The translations under genes and the position numbers were made by a program. Of a stretch of DNA of 64,000 bases, positions 1 through 10,744 are shown one piece after another. The DNA comes from Ampelocalamus luodianensis (lineage: Eukaryota > Streptophyta > Magnoliopsida > Poales > Poaceae). The notes beneath the pieces were generated by a model, which worked only from the letters and a program-made list of their open reading frames with translations, made no database searches and was not told where the DNA came from. The stretch is from positions 122,145-186,144 of the forward strand of contig JAYEVH010000117.1 in NCBI GenBank assembly GCA_036346255.1, in the 5' to 3' direction. Numbering within the stretch: position 1 is the first letter of the stretch; each line of letters begins with the position of its first letter.

Positions 1-776
1 GATCGTGAGCGTTAGAACTAAAATGGACGGCCATGATTGAATGTGCCCACCGGGTGACCCGAACAGCCCAAATCATCTGGACTGTTGGATTTAGATCTAA
101 CGGCCCAAATGAGTTGGCGCATTCGCGAGGTCCGAACGTTCACGCGAACGTGGGCCATGCGATTTAAATCCAACGGCTCACAATGCACGCGCCAACTGAT
201 CGAGCCCGGGTGCATTTAGTTGACTGAGCCAAGTCAAGTGGCTCGAGCGCAAGTCTGGTCCGTACCCGAGGAACAGTGAAACCAGGTTTTGGGTTTTTAA
301 TTTGAGCTGGGACTTTGAGAAATTTTTAGGGATAGCAAATGAACTCCAAAAATTTTGACATTTTTACAAGAGCTTGCTAACTTAGATATTAACCTTATGT
401 AAAATTTTCAGAGGTTTTTATGCAGTGCATTATTCTCCAAAAATTCTGCAAGGTTGTAGGTTTGACTGAAAGTCAAATAGGTTTGACTGCCCTCTAAAAA
501 TATTCAAACAATTTCTAAAAATTGTGAAATTTTTCAGAGGGGTCACATATCATCCCTAGAACTTAGGAAAAATATTTCCAGGAGATGATCAAAAGATTTG
601 ACAAGATTGTTTTTGGAAGATAAGGTTTTAGATCAAAAGACTTGTGACTTTGTAATTCCATAATTTTTGTACAGGAATTGTTTAGTACATACAGGAAATA
701 CATGATGTAAGAAAAAGTTATAATTTCTACTCATTTTCTTACATTTGAAATACAAGTCCAAGATTGGGATGTTACA
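1..776 (-). mobile_element. LTR L0, gypsy-type, minus strand, truncated by window edge
   Basis: Read on the minus strand, this segment opens at 776 with TGTAACATCCC, the usual start of grass Tekay/RIRE3-like LTRs, and runs off the left edge. About 550 bp into the LTR comes a set of degenerate repeats (next entry). Position 777 onward shows no polypurine tract, so this is more likely a 5' LTR or a solo LTR than the 3' LTR of an element lying to the right. No coding potential is seen. Confidence 0.7.
6..190 (-). repeat. Degenerate ~75-bp repeats inside LTR L0
   Basis: Three motif copies of the type (G)CCGTTGGATTTAGATC lie, on the minus strand, near 183, 105 and 32, so the spacing is about 73-78 bp. 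Each core is a near-palindrome of the form GTTGGATTTAGATCTAAC. A 'GTTCGGACCT' phrase lies between units, as in the right-hand array at 62.4-63.3 kb, but the orientation is opposite. Confidence 0.6.
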
Positions 777-1064
777 GGTAGCTTGTGAAGGCGGCTAAGG
801 GGTGGCGCGAAGTCTGAGCTAGGCATGTGAATGCGACTCAGGCGGCTTCTTTCGGATCTGGTTGTAGATCCCCTTGTCGCTGCTCCCAGCGGCCGCCGTG
901 ACCCGGCCTCCCCTCGTCCGGTCGCTACCCTGCCGCAACCAGCGCCGCAGCCTCCTCCACTCCTCCGCATCGGCGTCCTCCTCGGGCGGTCATGGCCGCC
1001 GTGCCCAGGCCGTGCCCGGCCTGGCACGCCACTATGCGTGTCGTGCTATGTCGGGGCACGAACT
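777..1064. other. GC-rich flank of the 1,065-9,061 insertion
   Basis: GC-rich sequence with CGGCC/GTGCC-type low complexity between two LTR elements. The same composition resumes at 9,062, so the two pieces were probably one sequence before the element at 1,065-9,061 inserted. No convincing gene is seen. Confidence 0.45.
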
Positions 1065-4000
1065 TGTAATATCCTAATTTTTTGATCTTTTTTGAAAAAT
1101 TTTAAAATAAAAATAACCATTTGGATTTTCTTGAATTAATTAAAGCTTAATTTAAAATTGCATAAACTAAAACAATTTAATATGAATAAATCAAACTTCA
1201 ATTAAATTCAAAACTGGTTTATTTGATTTTTTGGATTTTCTTGGATTTTCTCCAAGTTCTTTTGTTATTTCTTGGAGTTTCAGTTTATTTTATTTCTTTT
1301 CGATTTTTCAAAAAATTCTTTTCTTTGTTAAAAAAAATAATTATTTTAAAAGTGTTGGATTTCTTTTGGAGTTTCTGCAATTATTTAAATTCATGTCCGA
1401 AATTCAAATTTCAAGTTCCAATTCTCAAACCAAATCTCGTTGTCAAATTCCAAAATTCAAATTTTGTAATTTGAATTTGTTTCCACAATTTATCTTCGGG
1501 TTGAGCCCAAATTCTTTTTCTCTGGCCCACTTCTTTTTCTCTTTTTCTTCTTTTCTTTCTTTTCCTTCCTTTCTTTCTTTTGCTTTCCTTCTTTTTTCTT
1601 TTCCTTCTTCCTTCTTCTCTCTTCTCTGTGCTCGGCTCTATTTACGTCCTCTTCTACAGCGTGCTCGCTCGTCTCCGACCGCGCCAACCTCGCCAACAAC
1701 ACCACCCTCCCGTCGCACCAACCCTCGCCACCCCTATCCTAAGCGCGCAGCCGCACCCAACCCGCTGCCTCGCCATCGACCACTCCCGACGCCCAATCGT
1801 CGCACTCGTTGCTCCATTTTCTATTCTGTTTGAGCCATTATGACCCCACTAATCTTTATCACGTTCTCCCACCATCAATTGTACTTCAACACCCACGACC
1901 ACAATCAATTTTGTTGTTCCCCGCTTGTTCTCCATTTGCAACCCAAAATTGTCCCCATTTTCCCACAGTGTTCGGTCGATCCGAGTACCATCTTCGACCT
2001 ATAAAAATAGCTGCGCGTGTTCCCATCTCCCCTCTTCGATTCGCCTCAAACCCCGCCCTCTAACTCCCCTCTGTTTGCCCGAAACGCGCGACGCCATCCG
2101 TTGTCTTCCTCAAGTCTGACGACATCACTTTCGCATTGCTCTTCTTCTCCGGTGAGTTTCAAGCTGAGATGACTGCATCACGTTGTGTTCCCGGCTAGGT
2201 GCTCTCTATCCCCTACCTCAATTTTGGGTTTCCTCTCGTCGGAGTAGGTCGTCGCCATCACTCCATCTTCCCCACCGCCGGTCGCCGTGTAGCCACCTCC
2301 TCGAAGCTCCACGAGCCTCCCTGAGTATCCCATCCCCTCCCCCACCTCCGGACGTAGCCCGTGCTCACGCCGGTTTGCTCCCAACACCGTCGCCACCCCG
2401 TCCAGCCTGAGTCGCCTGTGCGCCCTCCCCACCGCCGATGCCGCCACCGATTGCCCCCGACCACGCCACGACCTTCTACAACCTCCTCTCAAGGCCAGCA
2501 ACCCATTTTGCCGGTCACCGCCAGCCGCCTCGCCTCCCCTCGCTGCCGGCCGCCGCCAAAGCCGTGCGCCTTCCCCTCATCTGCCTCTACTCTGAATCTT
2601 GTTCTTGTTTTGCCTTGAGGTCACTTGTAAATGAGGCCCACAAGTTAGTATTTTTTAATCCCTTAATTCTAGAATGGAATATTCCAGGGAATATTTCCCC
2701 TTCACCTTTTCCTGGAATTTAATTTTCGGCAAAACTTCCAGGTGTTCGCTATTTGTTCTCCTCCGTACGAACTCCGATTCCGTCAATTCTTATTCTTAAA
2801 TTCATAATCTCTCTATTAGTACTAATTTTATAATATTTGGATTTATTGTATTTATTTGTACCATTTTGCGCGTATAGAATCCGGCGTTGCCGAAGCCAGC
2901 TTGGATCAGTCTGCCGTCAGCAAGAGTATTTCCATCATTTAACGAAGGCAAGTCGTAAACATTTGATCATGTTGTACCTATTTTTATAAAATTATATTGT
3001 TTTATATCAAAATACATTGCTAATTTTATATCAATTATTTTTTGGAGTAGTTAAATACCTATTCGACAATATGACACCTTGATAATTTGTGAATGTCATG
3101 TTCCCTTGAAATGCTACAAATTGATAATTTTGGTTAGACATATTTTATTACCAACATGGGAAAACGTAAATATGCTTAGTCATACTTTAGTCGCATCGAT
3201 GGGTTCCTTCACAATGATTAATCATAAAAATCGACTTGATGAAATATGGAATTGTGGTGTGGCCATCGTTATTAAAATTTGTTGTGCCATAGCGAGGGTT
3301 GCCATTTGGCCTAGTTGAACAAAAATAGTTTCATACTCAGGCGAATGATCGTGTAGTAAAGAGGATGGTTTTTGAATGTGGTTGTCTCGCCTGAATAATC
3401 ACTAAGGGCTTCACTTGGTGCGCCATTGATCCGGGTCTTACTATACAACCACATGTCCAACATGGGGATGGACCTAGCTAATTTATTAGCGATGCCTTGA
3501 TTTTAATTCTATTTTGGTGGAAGCGTGAACCCTGGGTTATTCATTCACACTAGTGCAAGAGAGGGCCAGGTGGTGAAACCTTGGCGAGCAGAACTGGGTT
3601 AATACAAAGCTTTTGTGAAGGCTTTGTGATAATCACTTAGTCGCACACCTACAGAAGTGTGTTAAGCGGACATTAAAAGTCAATTATCTCTTATGGGTAA
3701 AGCTGTACAACCACTGCGGAGTGTTAAAACTGTTCGAACAGCCTTGTCCCCAGTTATGAACAATGTTTGGTGATTTCACACTAGGGATAGAGTTTTTTAT
3801 AAAATGTTGGATGGGTGGTTGGTTGGAAAGTGAGCAGGAGGTGCACCGGTTGTTTCAAAGCAATTGTCTATTTATTTATTATTCTTTCCAATTACGTTTT
3901 TCAATGTATTTATTGTCAATACTGCTTTCCGCAAAATAGCCATAAAGCTACTCTTGTTCAAGCCTTGCATGAATACTATTTGCATATATTTTCTTACAAC

Positions 4001-4140
4001 TTGCTGAGTACTTTATATACTCATGACTTCATACCATTGTTGATCAGTTGTTGAGGAAGAATCCAGGAATCTAGAATTCAATGTGGAGCATTTTGAAGAC
4101 TGCACAAACTAGGATGCGTTCCCCACTCGATTGTCTGTGG
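1065..4140 (+). repeat. 5' LTR of E1 (3' end missing)
   Basis: It starts TGTAATATCC and matches the 3' LTR from 6,970. It ends abruptly at about 4,140, where the sequence jumps to the gypsy leader just before gag. The LTR end, primer-binding site and first part of the leader are therefore deleted. It carries about 1.27 kb (2,678-3,949) that is absent from the 3' LTR. A pyrimidine-rich tract (CTTT/TTCC types) lies at 1,510-1,630. Confidence 0.75.
2000..2007 (+). promoter_or_regulatory. TATA box in E1 5' LTR
   Basis: TATAAAAA follows CGACC in a GC- and pyrimidine-rich context. The same site with TATAAAAG occurs in the 3' LTR at 7,961, as expected for the LTR core promoter. Confidence 0.55.
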
Positions 4141-4281
4141 AACATTTTGGGTTTAACCGACTTTCCCTAATTAGTTTGTTTCTATCTTTCTCCCTTGTTC
4201 TCTCTCGTCTACAATGATTCTCCCTCTCACCTATCGTGTTTTCTCCCTCTCATCTATTAAACCTGTGAAAAATTATTGCAG

Positions 4282-6883
4282 ATTGTTCAAACAGGCAACT
4301 CAGCAAGTCCTAGTGAGCCAGTGGATCCCAGTGCTAGTGCTAATCCCAATGCACCACCCCCACCGGCCGCAATAGCAAACTAGGGTTTGGGTAATTTTAT
4401 GGCAAAGACAAACCCAACTAATAAATGTCATGATGCGAATATGAATCAAATGATGAATCAACAGAATCGATATCGCGATTCTAATCAACATGATGAACTG
4501 TAACAATCAAGCGGTGTCATACCACCATCACCATCGGCTCTTCCACGGTCAAAGTTGGTGGAGTTCATGAGGACACAACCACCTACCTTCTACATCTCCT
4601 TCGAACCTCGGACACCGCACCAAGTAGTGAAGATCTGTCAACCCATCATAAGAAGCCAAGGGAGCCATGTCATTGCAAAAGAAGCTGAGCGGAGACATTT
4701 GTGGTTCTACCCACTGAACAAGTCTAAGAATTACACCTGTATCTGTTGTGGAGAGATAGGACATAGTGTTAGTGAACACAAAATCAATTGCTCAAGCTGT
4801 GAAGGAAATCATCCACTTGGAGAATGTCTAATGAACAAGATTACATGTTACTTATGTGAAGGTGAAGATCATTACCCGGCTCTGATATGCACACGCCTCG
4901 ATTTAAGATGCATGCATGCAAGTTGGCCCGATCTTCCGTCGTAGGAGAAATCCGATAACTTGAGTTGCGACATTGACGAAGGGGAGGCTAACCACGATCT
5001 GATCGTGACCAGCAACCTCGCAATCGCTACATCACTCCTCGATTGGTTACCAACCGTGTCAAACACCATTGGCATGTTTGCAAAGAATGGCTCCAGCAAA
5101 TCCAAGAGAAGATGCAAGAGCAGCAGTGGAAGAATTTCACTCGAAGATGAAATATTGATGAGACCCAATTGTTTTACAGTAGCTCATAACAACATGCAAA
5201 CAAAAATCAAGTCTAACTTTCCCTAGGGAGCACAGGTCCGCAAATACTAGTTACTTTCTTGTGTTGTGCGGCAACCCCCTTTCCTACATGCATGCATACA
5301 CATGTTTCCTTTGTTGGCACCACAAAAATAGCAAGGATAGCAAGGATGGAAAGCATGGTGCGGCAGCAGCAAATCGATGCATGCATGCACAAGGTTTCCT
5401 TTCTTTTGGTGACACAAAAAGAGGAAAGGTTGGGTTTCTCTCCTTGTTTCTTGGCACGGACATGCAATTCTCTTTTTCTTCCTTGACTCCTTCTCACGCC
5501 AGTAATATTGGATGGATAGTATTTTTCTCTCTCCTCGTTTGCTTCCCATCCACAAACAACAACAAGCTCCTTATTCAATTTTCCTTTCATGCGCATATTC
5601 TCTATCTGCGACTTCTCCAATAATTCCTTCACATGTAGAAATAAGTAAACAAAAATTATTAGGCAATATCATTTATTCCATAATTAAATAATTAATTTCC
5701 CAAGAAATGCATTCACTGTTCGAGGCGACGTGCACGTGCTCATGTCACGAGTTGCTTTATCCAGAGTTGCTTACGTCGATGTCGGACAAGTAGGTGAGGT
5801 TGTGATGTCCTCATCAGGCTCAATGCCCTTTGAAGACAATATTGGCCTCTGTATTATAGCAACAACGTGAAAATTTTCAAGCCACTCTCATCCAAGCCAA
5901 GGAAAGCAGGACCATAGTTACTTCTACCAAGTTACCCCAAGAATCAAAGAAACAAAACCCCGACAGGATCAATCCCAAGGCACTCAATTTAGAAGTTACC
6001 TGTCATCAGCAAGACAATTGTCAAAAGAGGAAGATGGTGGATCAAGGGCAATATATTGCAAGAAACTCCAAGGCTTGTGTGATTCAACCTCAACCCAGCC
6101 GAGCACAAACAACAACCAAACTCATGATTCCAAGATCAGCACTATGTCCACCGATGCAGATGCTCCGCGACAACAATGGTGGTCAATCTCAACAAAACAA
6201 AACATCAAGAGCAGGAATACAATATTACAGGTGTCAGGATATGGGCCATTTTGCCTGGTAATGCTCAAAAAGACGCCTAGCACTCACCTCAGACAACATT
6301 CTAGAAGCTATTATAATCAAGACAATAACACCAGTAGCAGATAGTGAAAACAATGGAAGATACTTGTTCGAACTGCAAAAATACAAAAGTTTAAGCTTGC
6401 TAATGTCTCAAGAAACAATAGTGAACCATCCGGCCAGCTTTTTGTTCCCCAACACATTTACTGAAGACCAATCTCTCATGCCACAGGAATCATGTGTTTC
6501 AACTGCCATAAGATGGGTCATTACACCAACAATTGTCCACTGAAGCAAGCTTCATCCACAGATCGTCCACTCTCATGAGTCACCTGTTACTAGTGCCACA
6601 GGACAGGTCATTAGCTCACAGTTACCCATGAAAGAAAGCCACGAAGCCAATTCCATTCAACTTGGGAGCTACACCAGCTAGAACCTCTACGTCAGGAGCA
6701 AGCCAAGGAACAACTCAGACTTCAGGTCAAGTCATCGGGACTCCACTTCCTTCTACAAGAGGATGAGTGAATCATGTCATCGTAGAGTCAGCCCAATCAG
6801 CTCAGAATGTCGTTCCTGGCAAGTCTTTAGTCAGTACAGCCTCTATGGCAGTTTTATCTCACTCAAAAGAGAAATTTGTTTAG
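4282..6883 (+). pseudogene. Gag to protease remnant of E1
   Basis: The leader and gag start align with the intact-looking start at 58,783 of element P2, but the gag start codon is ATT here (4,282-4,284). The conserved 'EFMRT.PPTF' phrase is present at 4,560-4,595. Downstream, zinc-knuckle remnants occur near 6,220 (YYRCQDMGHFAW) and 6,490 (CFNCHKMGHYTNNC). Then come the 'NLGATPAR' spacer (about 6,660) and a decayed protease start near 6,770-6,880 (VNHVIVESAQ). Pol is absent. Many stops and frameshifts break the reading frame. Confidence 0.65.
4555..4944 (+). pseudogene. Chimeric gag segment with three CCHC-like zinc knuckles
   Basis: A 129-codon open stretch. Codons 1-20 match the Tekay gag phrase 'VEFMRTQPPTF', but after 'FEP' the similarity to the P2 gag stops. 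The remainder carries three closely spaced knuckle-like motifs: CICCGEIGHSVSEH, CSSCEGNHPLGEC and CYLCEGEDHYPALIC (about codons 62-112). CCHC knuckles bind single-stranded nucleic acid in retroelement gag and LINE ORF1 proteins. Three in tandem is not the arrangement of the autonomous relative P2, which has one. The origin of this insert is unknown to me; a LINE ORF1 or host zinc-knuckle gene is possible. Confidence 0.5.
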
Positions 6884-6953
6884 AAGAGTGAGCAAAGTCC
6901 GAGTTCTCGCATCTATTCTCTAGCCAGCCCGAATTCCGGGGTTGAGATTTTTG

Positions 6954-6967
6954 TTTAAGGGGGTAGG
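6954..6967 (+). other. Polypurine tract of E1
   Basis: TTTAAGGGGGTAGG lies just before the 3' LTR start (TGTAACATCCC at 6,970). This is the expected plus-strand priming site and fixes the element's orientation. Confidence 0.75.
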
Positions 6968-6969
6968 TT

Positions 6970-9061
6970 TGTAACATCCCAATTTTGTGGTCTTTTTTGA
7001 AAATTTTCAAAATAAAAATAACCATTTGGATTTTCTTGAATTAATTAAAGCTTAATTTAAAAATTTAGAAATTAAAACAATTTAATATGAATAAATCAAA
7101 CTTCAATTAAATTCAAAATTGGTTTATTTGATTTTTTGGATTTTCTCCAAGTTCTTTTGTTATTTCTTGGAGTTTTATTTTATTTTATTTTATTTCTTTT
7201 TGGTTTTTCAAAAATTTCTTTTCTTTGTTAGAAAAAATAATTTAAATTAATTATTTTAAAAGTGTTGGATTTATTTTGGAGTTTATGTAATTATTTACAT
7301 CCAAGTTCAAAATTAAAATTTTAAGTTCCAATTCTCAAATCAAATCTCGTCGTCAAATTCTAAAATTCAAATTTTGTAATTTGAATTTGTTTTTGAGATT
7401 CATCTTCAGGCCAAGCCCAATTTCTTTTTCTCCAGCCTACTTCTTTTTTCCCTTCTTCTTCTTTTCTCTTTTTCTTTCTCTTTCCTTCCTTTTTCTTTCC
7501 TTGTCTTTCTTTTCATTTCGTTTCTTTTTTTCTTTCCATTCTTGCTTCTTCTTTCTTCTCTACTGCCTGGCTCTATTTCTATCATACTGCCGCGCCCGAC
7601 TCTGTCTCGGCCGTGCCAACCTCGCCGCCGGCGCTAGTCCTCATCGCCGACCTCACCACCCCTTCCCTTGGCCCTACGCCTATGCCGCCCCTTACCCAAG
7701 CGCTCAGCTGTGCCCAGCCCGCCGCCCAGCCGCCAGCCAATCCCGACGCCCAATCATCGCACTCGTTGCTCCATTTTCTATTCCGTTTGAGCCATTATGA
7801 ACCCACTACTCTTGACCATGTTCTCTTGCCATCAATTGCACTTTAACACCCACGACCGTAATCAATTTTGTCGTTTCCCCCGTCGTTCTCCACTTGCAAC
7901 ACGAAACTATCCCCATTTTTTCATGGGTGTTCCCCGTCGATCCGAGTACCATCTTCGACCTATAAAAGGATCATTGTGTGTTCCCATCTCCCATCTTCTA
8001 TTCGCCTCAAACCCCACCATCTAACTCCCCTTCGTTTGCCCGGAACGCACGACGCCAACCGTTGTCTTCCTCATATCCGACGATGTCACCTTTGTGTTGC
8101 TCTTCTTCTCCAGTAAGTTTCGAGCCGAGACGACCTCGTCACGTCGTGTTCCCCGGCCAGGTGCTCTCTATCCCCCACCTCAATTTTTGGGTTTCCTCTC
8201 GCTGGAATAGGTTGTCGCCATCACTCCATAGTCCCTGCCGCTGGCCGCCGTGGAGCCACCTCCTCAAAGCTCCCCGAGCCTCTCCCCAAACAACCCATCC
8301 CCTTCCCCACCTTCGGACACAACTCGTGCTCACTCCGGTCTCCTCCCAGCACCACCGCTGCCCCCGTCCAGCCCGCGCTGCCCATGCACTCTACTCGCCA
8401 TCAGCTGCCTCGTCTGCGCTGTCACCTTTTACAGCCTCCTCTCGAGGCTGGCGATCCATTTTGCCTGTCTCCGCCGGCTGCCTCGCCTCTCCTCACCGCC
8501 AACCGCCGCCTAAACCGTGCTCTGCCTCTACTCTGAAACTTCTTCTTGTTTTGCCTTGAGGTCACTAGCAAATGGGCCCACAAGTCAGCATTTCTTTTTA
8601 ATCTCCTAATTCTGAAATGGACTCTTGCTCAAGCCTTGCATGAATACTATTTGCATACTTTTTCCTACGACTTGCTGAGTACTCTATGTACTCACGGCTT
8701 CATGCCATTGTTGATAAATTGCTGAGGAAGAATCCTGGAATCTAGAATTCAATGAGGAGCATTTTGAAGACTATGGAAATTAGGATGAGTTCCCCACTCG
8801 ATTGCCTGTAGGCATATCGGATGGCCATCACAAGTTATCTTTTTCCGTTGCAAGAGTTCTATTAGTATTTCAAGTTCTGCATGGCGAACTATGTAAACTC
8901 TGACTATAAGGTCCGCTGCTTCTATTTAATAATAATTTGCTTATTTTTTAGCTGTTTCATTGTATAGAAATGATTTGTCAATGTTGTCACTATGTGAACT
9001 AGCTATTGATTATGAGACTAATTCAGAATACACAGAGGGTTTGTATGTTCAGGTCCCGACA
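6970..9061 (+). repeat. 3' LTR of E1
   Basis: A 2,092-bp copy running from TGTAACATCCC to CCCGACA. It matches the 5' LTR, including the pyrimidine-rich tract at 7,430-7,560 and the C-rich central part. Relative to the 5' LTR it lacks one 1.27-kb block, with the junction near 8,621. A TATAAAAG box is at 7,961-7,968. Confidence 0.8.
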
Positions 9062-9790
9062 GAACCCAAGCACAGCACGGCCGCTTGGGCTATGCCGGTC
9101 CAGCCCAACTATAGTGTGGACTGTGCTGTATTCAGGCCGGACCAACGATGTTGTATCTTCCCTACCGGTGTGTTGCCTCCTTCCAGCCATCGTGGTCTTC
9201 TGCCCCCTCCCCCTTCCCTTCCCTGATGTTGCCTCCCTCAAACACAACTTTCCCTAATGTTGCCTCCCTCAAACACAACTCCATACACACACATTCGGCC
9301 ATCCTAGGGACCGCTCTTTTAATTTGGATGTTTCCGGTTTGGTTTTCTCCAAAATTCACTTTACCGACGTGGCGACGTCGTTCTTCAAACTTACCTTTAA
9401 CACGGGCTCGTCTTGATGTGAAGGCTCGTGGTGGCATTGGTTCTTCAATCGATGTCCACTGCGGACGGTCGATCAGCGGTCTCATTTTGAGCTATGTCTC
9501 CTGTCCAAAAGAAATCAAGGTTATCACCGCCCGTCATCCTTATCTCCGGCGCATTCGTATTTGGGTCAGCTCCGGCCATCAACCGCATCTCCTGTGATTT
9601 GTCTCCCTGCGAGTTCAACAGTGTATTGTGGCTGTTTTTGGTTTAGTCCAGTTGGACCCTCTAGTTTTTACTTTCTGCTGGACTAAAACTTGGGTCTTTG
9701 TACTGTGCTGCATCTTACTTGTTGCGTCTTAATATAAATCTAAATCAGGGGATTTCCTGTTATAAAAAAATCTGGGAATTTCCTTCAAAA
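9062..9790 (+). other. Remnant region after E1; possible LINE 3' end
   Basis: It continues the GC-rich flank seen before E1. A 31-bp tandem duplication is at 9,220-9,280. From about 9,600 the sequence is T-rich and ends with a TAATATAAAT-type stretch and a short A run near 9,770, reminiscent of plant LINE 3' ends. A 149-codon open stretch (9,148-9,597) has no recognisable domain. Confidence 0.3.
9220..9280. repeat. 31-bp tandem duplication
   Basis: Two consecutive units containing ATGTTGCCTCCCTCAAACAC, differing at about one position. Confidence 0.85.
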
Positions 9791-10744
9791 ACAAATTGTA
9801 TCCATCAACGAATAAGCGAGATCCTTTGATCGTTGTCCAAAGATCAATCAGTTGACCTTCAAGGCATCAACATCATCCCCCAGCTGAGGTGTCCATGTTT
9901 CCATCAAACCGGCCATGACAAGTTGACAACAAAATTGAGTTGTTGTTTGCGTGGCATCAAGCAATAATGGAATCATCTGCGGAGCATTTCGCCATCGGTG
10001 AATGCCCAAGCACATTAATGTATCCAGATGTTGGGATCAAAGTGGATAGGATTTGGGCAAGTGCAATCTCCCGCACAAGTGTAGATATACATTGCATTTT
10101 CCATGTAAATGATTTTCTAATCCGCACAGGAACTAGCATAACTGTTAACCAGAACAATATAACACTTAACACTAAACACCAAAAGTCAAAGGGCACCCTC
10201 TGGAACCTACCAGATACAGAATCTTCAGGAAATCTGTGCAGCACAACTCAGAGAAATAACGCACCACCATAAAGTTGGTGCAATGCGCATTATCACCAAA
10301 TGACCTTTTGCTTTACGTCATATTTCATAGCGGCAAACGGGACAAGCATAATGCGTAATCCTTGACAATTGTTGCAAAGAAAGTGTGCATTACCAACCAG
10401 AAGCCGACCATGTCGACATGGTCACAACATTTCCACTTCATAGATTACAGACCTAGATATTGATATGTTTAACTTTAACAAGTGCATGCAAAATAAAAGT
10501 GTGAAAGGGTGTCAAAATGGCTCGTCATGAGCAGAGAGGGAAGTTTTATAACTCCAAGAGATCTTCCCATTCACGGCCGATTCAGAGTTTCCGCGACCAA
10601 TGGTTGATGCTGTTCTAGACTTCCTACTTGTTAAATGCTACCTGCGGAAATCCAAGGAATTTGTGATCAGCAAGGGAAAACTAAAGATGGAAATTACTAC
10701 CAACAGAAGGGGTCTAATATTTACACGGTATTTTGCAGGACTGC
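9791..10744. other. Region 3' of the host gene (3' UTR/intergenic)
   Basis: No coding region or repeat structure is recognisable. The part nearest 10,744 probably includes the 3' UTR of the minus-strand gene. Confidence 0.35.

Larger units (their letters stand above)
1065..9061 (+). mobile_element. Gag-only non-autonomous Tekay/RIRE3-like LTR retrotransposon (E1)
   Basis: Two direct LTR copies (1,065-4,140 and 6,970-9,061) flank a 2.8-kb internal region with gag remnants and the first part of the protease, but no RT, RNase H or integrase. The 3' LTR is preceded by a polypurine tract. The element is flanked by GAACT (1,060-1,064) and GAACC (9,062-9,066), a 5-bp target duplication with one change. 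Non-autonomous partners of RIRE3 and RIRE8 (Spip and Squiq) are known in rice. E1 fits that kind of element, but I cannot assign it to either family without alignment. Confidence 0.75.

Noticed and set aside
2178..2618. Long open frames on both strands in the C-rich part of E1 5' LTR
   Set aside because: Compositional; the same region in the 3' LTR (7,978-8,559) encodes different frames and no domain is seen.
9148..9597. 149-codon plus-strand frame
   Set aside because: Contains a 31-bp tandem duplication and no domain; probably remnant sequence.
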